From the NCBI GenBank assembly GCA_022819645.1, contig JAJEGU010000036.1, positions 36,595 to 100,594 on the forward strand: DNA of 64,000 bases, in the 5' to 3' direction. This DNA comes from Pseudomonadales bacterium. GTDB taxonomy: Bacteria; Pseudomonadota; Gammaproteobacteria; Pseudomonadales; Pseudohongiellaceae. Every line of letters starts with the position of its first letter. The stretch's first letter is position 1. The position numbers and the translations under genes were made by a program. Of the stretch, positions 59,135 to 64,000 are shown piece after piece. The notes below the pieces were generated by a model. The model had not been told where the DNA came from, ran no database searches, and worked only from the letters and a program-made list of their open reading frames with translations.

Positions 59135-59825
59135 CAAAATCGAAGTAAGTATCCGGATAGGGCTCGTCGCGGAGCTTGAAATGCCACCACTCCTCGGCGA
59201 GCGGCTCGAAGCCGTGTTTCATCATCGTGATCTGCAACAGCGTACGCCGGGCCTGGTGCTGGGGCGAAACCTCCTGGTTCGCCGGCGCCGAGCGCGGATC
59301 GAAAAAGTCCCAGCGCGTACCCATGTCGAGTTCATCGCCGGTCTCCAGCGACACCAGTGTCAGATCGACCGCCGACCCGCGCGAATGCCCCGACTGTTCG
59401 GCGATATAGCCTTGCTCGAATAGTTCAGATTTATCGACATGAGGGTAGTAGACCGACTTCATCGTGTCGTCTTCCGGATCCCGGGCCCAGCGCACGAAAT
59501 GATCCACCGCCCGTTGCGGGCGGTAACCGTCGAACAGTTTCAGGCCGAGCCCGATCTGGCGCAACTCGATCTGCACCGCGAGCAGGGCATCCGCCGCCTC
59601 GCGGGTGAGCAGCACTTTTTCCGCATCGTAGCCATCGATGGGCGCGCCGACGAAATTGCCGTGTCCGGCATATCGCGCTTCGATCCGCACGTCGGCGATA
59701 AACTCGCCCATGTCGACGAAGCCATCCGGAATCTGCGCCGGCGCGGGCCGGGCGAAGCCGAGAATCAGGATCAGCAATGAAATCCGGTACACGTTGGATT
59801 CAATTCCGTAGCGAAGCGCCTTCAT
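59124..59825 (-). CDS. D-alanyl-D-alanine dipeptidase, VanX/DdpX family
   Basis: 233 residues from ATG 59825; no good ribosome site is seen, and TTG 59858 would add 11 residues. Signal sequence (ISLLILILGFARPAPAQ) implies periplasmic export. Zinc and catalytic motifs: SGHSRGSAVDLTLV (SxHxxGxAxD) and the EWWHF box with base Glu and third ligand His, plus FDGYRPQRAVDHF with the conserved Arg. It cleaves D-Ala-D-Ala, probably for peptidoglycan recycling rather than vancomycin resistance since no vanHA genes adjoin. It overlaps the TAXI gene tail by 11 bp. Confidence 0.92.
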   Translation of the reverse strand: MKALRYGIESNVYRISLLILILGFARPAPAQIPDGFVDMGEFIADVRIEARYAGHGNFVGAPIDGYDAEKVLLTREAADALLAVQIELRQIGLGLKLFDGYRPQRAVDHFVRWARDPEDDTMKSVYYPHVDKSELFEQGYIAEQSGHSRGSAVDLTLVSLETGDELDMGTRWDFFDPRSAPANQEVSPQHQARRTLLQITMMKHGFEPLAEEWWHFKLRDEPYPDTYFDFVIE

Positions 59826-59872
59826 AGATATTACTATGCGCCGTTGGACAGGTGGCAACGGCTGAACCCCGA

Positions 59873-60304
59873 ATGACCCGCATGCAAGTACATATCGCCA
59901 GAGATGAACGGGAACTGAAGCGAATCGCGCCGGTGATGCTCGAATTGCGCGACCACTTCGACACCGAAGGCCTGATCGCGCAGATTCAGCGGCAACAGCA
60001 GGACGGCTACGTGGTCGCCTACGTGGAAGACGACGGCGAAGTGCTGGCCGTCGCCGGCTTCGTCATCACCAGCAAGCTCGCCTGGCACAAGCATCTTTAT
60101 GTCGACGATCTGGTAACCGCCGCCGCCCGGCGCTCCCGCGGTGCGGGACGCTGCCTGATGGACTGGCTCAAGCGACACGCGATCGACAACGGCTGCCGGC
60201 AATTGCATCTCGATTCCGGCGTACAACGATTCCGCGCCCACCGGTTCTATCTGCGCGAAGGATTCGACATAAACAGCCATCATTTCGCCATTACCGAGTT
60301 ATAG
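59873..60304 (+). CDS. GNAT-family N-acetyltransferase
   Basis: 143 residues from ATG 59873; ATG 59882 is an equal candidate. The acetyl-CoA loop is present as DLVTAAARRSRGAGRCLMDWLKRHA (R/Q-x-x-G-x-G/A pattern), preceded by AGFVITSKLAWHKHLYVDDLV and followed by the C-terminal FRAHRFYLREGFDINSHHF. Acceptor unknown. It starts close to the divergent dipeptidase gene and is followed 34 bp later by the acyl-CoA ligase. Confidence 0.88.
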   Translation: MTRMQVHIARDERELKRIAPVMLELRDHFDTEGLIAQIQRQQQDGYVVAYVEDDGEVLAVAGFVITSKLAWHKHLYVDDLVTAAARRSRGAGRCLMDWLKRHAIDNGCRQLHLDSGVQRFRAHRFYLREGFDINSHHFAITEL

Positions 60305-60338
60305 TTTTCCCCGAGCGACAAAAGCAGGAGAGATTCCC

Positions 60339-61907
60339 GTGATTTTCCGAAGCAGACTTCCCGATCTGGACATTCCCGAAGGCAATCTGGTCGATGTCCT
60401 GTTGCGGCATTGCGATGCGCTGGGCGACAAGCAGGCGCTCGTGGACGGTCCGAGTGGGCGCCAGATCACCTACGCCCAATTGCCCGTGATGGTACGCCGG
60501 TTCGCGACCGGGCTCGCCGAGCGCGGCTTCGGCAAGGGAGACGTGCTCGCGATCTTCATGCCCAATGTGCCCGAATACGGGATCGCGTTCCTCGGCACGG
60601 CATACCTCGGCGGCGTCAACACCACGGTCAACTCGCTCTATTCGACCGACGACCTGATCCACCAGTTCAAGGATTCCGGCGCGCGCTTCCTGTTGACCAT
60701 TCCCGATTTTCTCGATCGCGCGCTGCCCGCGGCCGAAGCGACCGGTATCGAGGAGATTTTCGTCCTCGGCAGCGCGGAGAACTGTACGCCCTACGCCGAA
60801 TTGCTCAACAACGCCGGCGATGCGCCCCAGGCGCAAATCGACCCGGCCAGGGACATGGTCGCCATGCCCTACTCTTCGGGCACTACCGGGCTGGCCAAGG
60901 GCGTCATGCTCAGTCATCGCAACCTGATCGCCAATTTCGTGCTGTCCACCGCGGTGAATCCCCAGCAGGAAGACGACAAGATGTTCGCGGTGCTGCCTTT
61001 CTTCCATATCTACGGCATGACGCTGCTGCTTTGCCTGTCCCTTTACACCGGCGTCACCTTGCTGTCGTCGCCGCGATTCGAACTCGAACAGTTCCTGCAG
61101 ATCGTCCAGGACCACCGGGTCACCTTGCTCAGCCTCGTGCCGCCGCTGGTGCTGGCGCTGGCCAACCATCCCATCGTCGACAATTACGACCTGAGTTGCG
61201 TGCGGCTGATCACCTGCGGCGCGGCGCCGCTCGGCGTGGACCTCGAGCAAGCCTGCGCGAAGCGGCTCGATTGCGGCATTATCCAGGGTTACGGCCTGAC
61301 CGAAGTCGCCGGCGCCTCGCATATCCGCGCCCTCGGCAGCGATCTCGACCTGCCCGGCTCGGTGGGTCCGGTGCTGCAGAATACCGAAAGCAAGGTCATC
61401 GATGTCGAATCCGGCGCCGAACTCGGTCCCAACGAGACCGGAGAAGTGCTCATTCGCGGCCCCCACGTGATGCTCGGCTACCTGAACAATCCCGAAGCAA
61501 ACGCCCACTCGCTGGACGACGAGGGCTGGTTCTACACCGGCGACATCGGTTACGCCGACGACGACGGCTGTTTCTTCATCGTCGACCGGGTCAAGGAACT
61601 GATCAAGTACAAGGCTTACCAGGTCGCCCCGGCCGAACTCGAAGCGCTGTTGCTGACCCACGAAGCGGTCGCCGACGCGGCCGTGATCCCCTCGCCCGAC
61701 CTGGAAGCGGGAGAAGTGCCGAAAGCCTTCGTCTTGCGCATGGGCGAACTCGGCGAACAGGAACTGATGGATTGGGTCGCCGAACGCGTGGCGCCGCACA
61801 AGAAAATCCGCCGCCTAGAATTCGTCGACGAAATTCCCAAGTCCGCCTCCGGCAAGATCCTGCGCCGCCTGCTGGTAGAAAAGGAACGGCAGCAGGTCGC
61901 AAGTTAA
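60339..61907 (+). CDS. AMP-forming acyl-CoA synthetase, 4-coumarate-CoA-ligase-like
   Basis: 522 residues from GTG 60339 with AGGAGAGA 7 bases upstream. ANL-superfamily motifs: phosphate loop YSSGTTGLAKGVMLSHRN, FFHIYGMTLLLC, A5 GYGLTEVAGASH, A7 GWFYTGDIGYADDDG, hinge DRVKELIKYKAYQVAPAELE and the catalytic Lys near the end in PKSASGKILRRLL. It activates a carboxylic acid (fatty or aryl) to its CoA ester in the cytosol. It could feed the thiolase and dehydrogenase encoded at 47958-51278. The epimerase gene follows after 17 bp. Confidence 0.92.
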   Translation: MIFRSRLPDLDIPEGNLVDVLLRHCDALGDKQALVDGPSGRQITYAQLPVMVRRFATGLAERGFGKGDVLAIFMPNVPEYGIAFLGTAYLGGVNTTVNSLYSTDDLIHQFKDSGARFLLTIPDFLDRALPAAEATGIEEIFVLGSAENCTPYAELLNNAGDAPQAQIDPARDMVAMPYSSGTTGLAKGVMLSHRNLIANFVLSTAVNPQQEDDKMFAVLPFFHIYGMTLLLCLSLYTGVTLLSSPRFELEQFLQIVQDHRVTLLSLVPPLVLALANHPIVDNYDLSCVRLITCGAAPLGVDLEQACAKRLDCGIIQGYGLTEVAGASHIRALGSDLDLPGSVGPVLQNTESKVIDVESGAELGPNETGEVLIRGPHVMLGYLNNPEANAHSLDDEGWFYTGDIGYADDDGCFFIVDRVKELIKYKAYQVAPAELEALLLTHEAVADAAVIPSPDLEAGEVPKAFVLRMGELGEQELMDWVAERVAPHKKIRRLEFVDEIPKSASGKILRRLLVEKERQQVAS

Positions 61908-61924
61908 GTCTCGGAGAATCGGCG

Positions 61925-62830
61925 ATGGACAGCCTCAATGTATTGATATCCGGCGCGGCCGGCCTGATCGGCGGCGCACTTCGCAAACACCTGGAAAGCC
62001 GGGGGCATCGCGTATTTGCGCTAGCCCGGAGCGATGCGGATGCGGATGCGTCTTTCCGTTATTCGGCTCAAAAGCGGGAAGTCCGGCTCGACCCGGACAT
62101 TGCGCTCGATGCCGTAATCAATCTCGCCGGCGCGAACATCTCCGCAAGCCGGTGGAGCGATAGCTACAAGCGGCTCATCATGGACTCCAGGGTGGAACTC
62201 ACCCAGGCATTGACCGAGGCGATGGCGGCATCGGCGCACAAACCGCGCGTGTTCCTTTCCGCAACCGCCATTGGCTACTACGGAGACACCGGCACGGAAA
62301 CCGTCGACGAGTCCTCACCGCGCGGAGCGGATTTCCTCGCCGATGTCGCCGGCAACTGGGAAGCTGCCTGCGAGCCGGCCCTGGCCGCAGGCATTCGCAC
62401 CGTCAACATGCGATTCGGCGTCGTGCTGAGCCGCGACGGCGGAGTACTCAAGGAGATGTTACTCCCGTTCAAGCTCGGAGGCGGCGGCAAGCTGGGCGAC
62501 GGCAGTCAATACATGAGCTGGATCGCCTTGAACGATGTCATTTCCCTCGTCGAGTTGTGCCTGCGCGACGACAACATCAGCGGCCCGATCAATTTTGTCT
62601 CAGGCCAACCTTCGACCAATGCCGAATTTACCCGCGCCCTCGGCAAGGTCCTGAGAAGGCCGGCGTTTTCGCCCTTCCTGCGAGCCTGGCTGATCCGCCT
62701 GGTGTTCGGCGAAATGGGCGAGACCTTGCTGCTCGGCAATAATCGAGTCATATCCCGGCGCCACGGGGAGATTGGCTTTCAGCCCGAATACTCCGATCTC
62801 ACCGAAGCACTGACCGCCGAACTGAGTTGA
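61925..62830 (+). CDS. TIGR01777-family NAD(P)-binding epimerase (YfcH-like)
   Basis: 301 residues from ATG 61925. An extended SDR: VLISGAAGLIGGALRKHLES nucleotide loop, VINLAGANI, SATAIGYYGDTG with the YYG active-site text typical of YfcH/SulA-like epimerases, VNMRFGVVLSRDGGVLKEML and QYMSWIALNDVISLVE. The C-terminal domain (DUF1731-like: RPAFSPFLRAWLIRLVFGEMGETLLLGNNRVI) is present. Substrate unknown. The substrate of its E. coli homologue is also unclear. Confidence 0.92.
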   Translation: MDSLNVLISGAAGLIGGALRKHLESRGHRVFALARSDADADASFRYSAQKREVRLDPDIALDAVINLAGANISASRWSDSYKRLIMDSRVELTQALTEAMAASAHKPRVFLSATAIGYYGDTGTETVDESSPRGADFLADVAGNWEAACEPALAAGIRTVNMRFGVVLSRDGGVLKEMLLPFKLGGGGKLGDGSQYMSWIALNDVISLVELCLRDDNISGPINFVSGQPSTNAEFTRALGKVLRRPAFSPFLRAWLIRLVFGEMGETLLLGNNRVISRRHGEIGFQPEYSDLTEALTAELS

Positions 62831-62947
62831 TTTCAAGCGGAATCCGCCCGCCTGGACTTCGAATGAAGGATACGTCAAGCGAATGGGCGCCGGGCGTAGG
62901 CGCAGTTGGTCCACGCATGGCGGGCCAGGGCGCGTTGCGGTTGCGCG

Positions 62948-63769
62948 TCAACCTTCTTCCTCCTGCCGCCGCAGATGACCGTAGAGCAGTTCCTCGGTGA
63001 ACTCGACGCATTTGAATTCGAGCAGTTGCATGTTTTCGTCGAGGCGGCGGTAGAGCGGCATGCGGATGGTCCAGGGTTCGGTGTACACCGCGGGGTCTTC
63101 CATGGTGGCCTCGTAGAGCAAAACGTCGCGGCTCATGTGGGTCCAGCGTTCGGTGACCCGGAGGCCTTCGGTATGGTGGTTGCCGGCGTGGTCGAACCAG
63201 GTGTCGGGCACCTGGTCGGTGACTTCAATCACCATGGCGTCGCCTTCGAAAGTGACCAGGTTGTGCCCCATCCAGGTGTAGATGGGCGCTTCGAAATCGG
63301 GCTGGTCCACATAGCCGATGCGGCTTGCGCTGGCGAATTCGTAGGCGAAGACCACATGGTCGGGAGACTGGATGATCTGGAAGGGAAAAGGCAGGTAATT
63401 GGAACGCGGAATGCCCGGCATGTAGCACTTGACCACCGGGTCCAGCGCCAGCCAGTCGGCCTTGTTGGCCTGTTGCCGGGCCCGGGCCTCCGGGGTGTAG
63501 GGAATTTCCCCGCCCACCACAACGCCGAGCCCCGCCGGGATCGCGCCGATGGCGCCGGTTTCCGGCAGCGGGCCGAAGTCGGCCGCGTGCGGTTCGATAT
63601 CGTAATGGGCTGAACCGATCGCCTGCCAGATGCCGTTGAAATCGGGACGGCCATCGGCAGTGCGGGGTATATCGGTGTCATCAGCGGCCTGGGCGATGAA
63701 GGCCGAGGCAAGGCTCGCAAGCAGCAAACCGGCGCGAAGTGAAAAATAAAGCGAACGGCCAAAGCGCAT
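62948..63769 (-). CDS. Second secreted member of the family seen at 51327-52346
   Basis: 273 residues from ATG 63769 with GGGAGAG upstream. A signal peptide (LYFSLRAGLLLASLASAFIAQAA) precedes RTADGRPDFNGIWQAIGSAH. Shared pattern with the paralogue: IPYTPEARARQQANKADW, CYMPGIPRSNYLPFPFQIIQ, SPDHVVFAYEFASASRIGYV, MGHNLVTFEGDAMVIEVTD, TWFDHAGNHHTEGLRVTERW and MEDPAVYTEPWTIRMPLYRR. Probably a periplasmic beta-rich protein; function unknown. It is 66 residues shorter than its relative. Confidence 0.8.
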   Translation of the reverse strand: MRFGRSLYFSLRAGLLLASLASAFIAQAADDTDIPRTADGRPDFNGIWQAIGSAHYDIEPHAADFGPLPETGAIGAIPAGLGVVVGGEIPYTPEARARQQANKADWLALDPVVKCYMPGIPRSNYLPFPFQIIQSPDHVVFAYEFASASRIGYVDQPDFEAPIYTWMGHNLVTFEGDAMVIEVTDQVPDTWFDHAGNHHTEGLRVTERWTHMSRDVLLYEATMEDPAVYTEPWTIRMPLYRRLDENMQLLEFKCVEFTEELLYGHLRRQEEEG

Positions 63770-63861
63770 GTGACTCTCCCAGGCTGTTGTGCGAACCAAA
63801 AATTCTAGCACAGCATGAGGCTCGGCTGGCGCGACCGACAGGAAACGCAGCTTCGCGCACC

Positions 63862-64000
63862 AGGAGCCTGCGCCGTAGGAATTCGCGAAAGCGAAAATTC
63901 GCTATCGCCGCGCCCCCGGCTGATCGATTGAGGCGAATATTGGTGGATATGCAACGAAATCGAGCGGCCGGGGGCGCGGATGAGAGCGGATTTGCAGCCG
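63862..64000. repeat. Family A inverted-repeat element, cut by the window end
   Basis: It begins AGGAGCCTGCGCCGTAGGAATTC and follows the copy at 33867-34052 almost base for base through GTCGATTGAGGCGAATATTGG-like text to GCGGATTTGCAGCCG, where the window stops; the closing inverted end should lie just beyond. It has one copy of the 22-bp unit that the other element has twice. Confidence 0.85.

Noticed and set aside
59124..59825. Vancomycin-resistance gene cluster based on the VanX-like protein
   Set aside because: No VanH, VanA-type ligase or VanRS genes adjoin; isolated DdpX-type dipeptidases are common in Gram-negative bacteria.
60410..62830. Plus-strand open frame of 806 codons
   Set aside because: Its first 500 codons are an out-of-frame reading of the acyl-CoA ligase; only the part from 61925 is the real epimerase gene.

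Overview
The window reads as a chromosomal segment of a GC-rich gammaproteobacterium. The evidence is gene content and order: engB and polA beside a cytochrome c4 and dsbA, an SCO/heme O synthase pair, a lysA with an LptM-like lipoprotein gene, a complete-looking type II secretion (T2SS) cluster, a TonB-dependent receptor and several periplasmic c-type cytochromes and quinoproteins. Species cannot be named from sequence alone. Most genes are strongly GC-rich. Clearly AT-richer genes lie at about 500-6060 and 12640-14090.

Layout. 1-6016: the start of lysA, then about 5.3 kb of AT-rich unfamiliar genes (a secreted protein, an internally deleted IS1380-type element with intact ends and target duplication, an anchored coiled-coil protein, a GT-C-like membrane protein), then the small LptM-like lipoprotein gene normally next to lysA. 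6129-10774: xylose use (a Na+/sugar symporter diverging from xylB-xylA). 10849-14085: VapBC-type toxin-antitoxin pair, NYN-domain nuclease and PLD-like protein. 14430-18158: three-gene Gld-type ABC export system. 18347-20379: OmpR/EnvZ-type two-component pair, divergent from 20559-30553: gspL-M-E-F-D-G-H-I-J-K. 30797-32829: Wzm/Wzt-type polysaccharide exporter. 33222-39894: cytochrome c4, dsbA, engB, polA, SCO, heme O synthase. 40108-44462: secreted M28 peptidase and a second toxin-antitoxin cluster (HEPN/MNT pair with an unusual fusion, Phd/VapC pair, two broken HigA-like pieces). 44527-55688: cyclase-family enzyme, TonB receptor, SDR, thiolase, acyl-CoA dehydrogenase, secreted protein, cytochrome c plus PQQ dehydrogenase, cupin. 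55810-59134: tightly overlapped operon of a beta-helix lipoprotein, SO_2930-type diheme cytochrome and TAXI lipoprotein. 59124-63769: D-Ala-D-Ala dipeptidase, GNAT, acyl-CoA ligase, TIGR01777 epimerase and a second member of the secreted family at 51327.

Three families of dispersed palindromic repeats run through the GC-rich part. Two copies sit at the 5' ends of the minor-pseudopilin genes gspH and gspJ, where they appear to have become coding sequence. The observations I rate highest are: (1) an HEPN toxin with exact RX4HXY motif next to an MNT nucleotidyltransferase (exact GSX10DXD motif) fused to a large DUF429-like, RNase H-fold-like domain; (2) a DNA polymerase I whose 3'-5' exonuclease residues are replaced while its polymerase residues are kept; (3) repeat insertions into T2SS pilin leaders; (4) the separated lptM/lysA arrangement with a deleted IS1380 element inside it.
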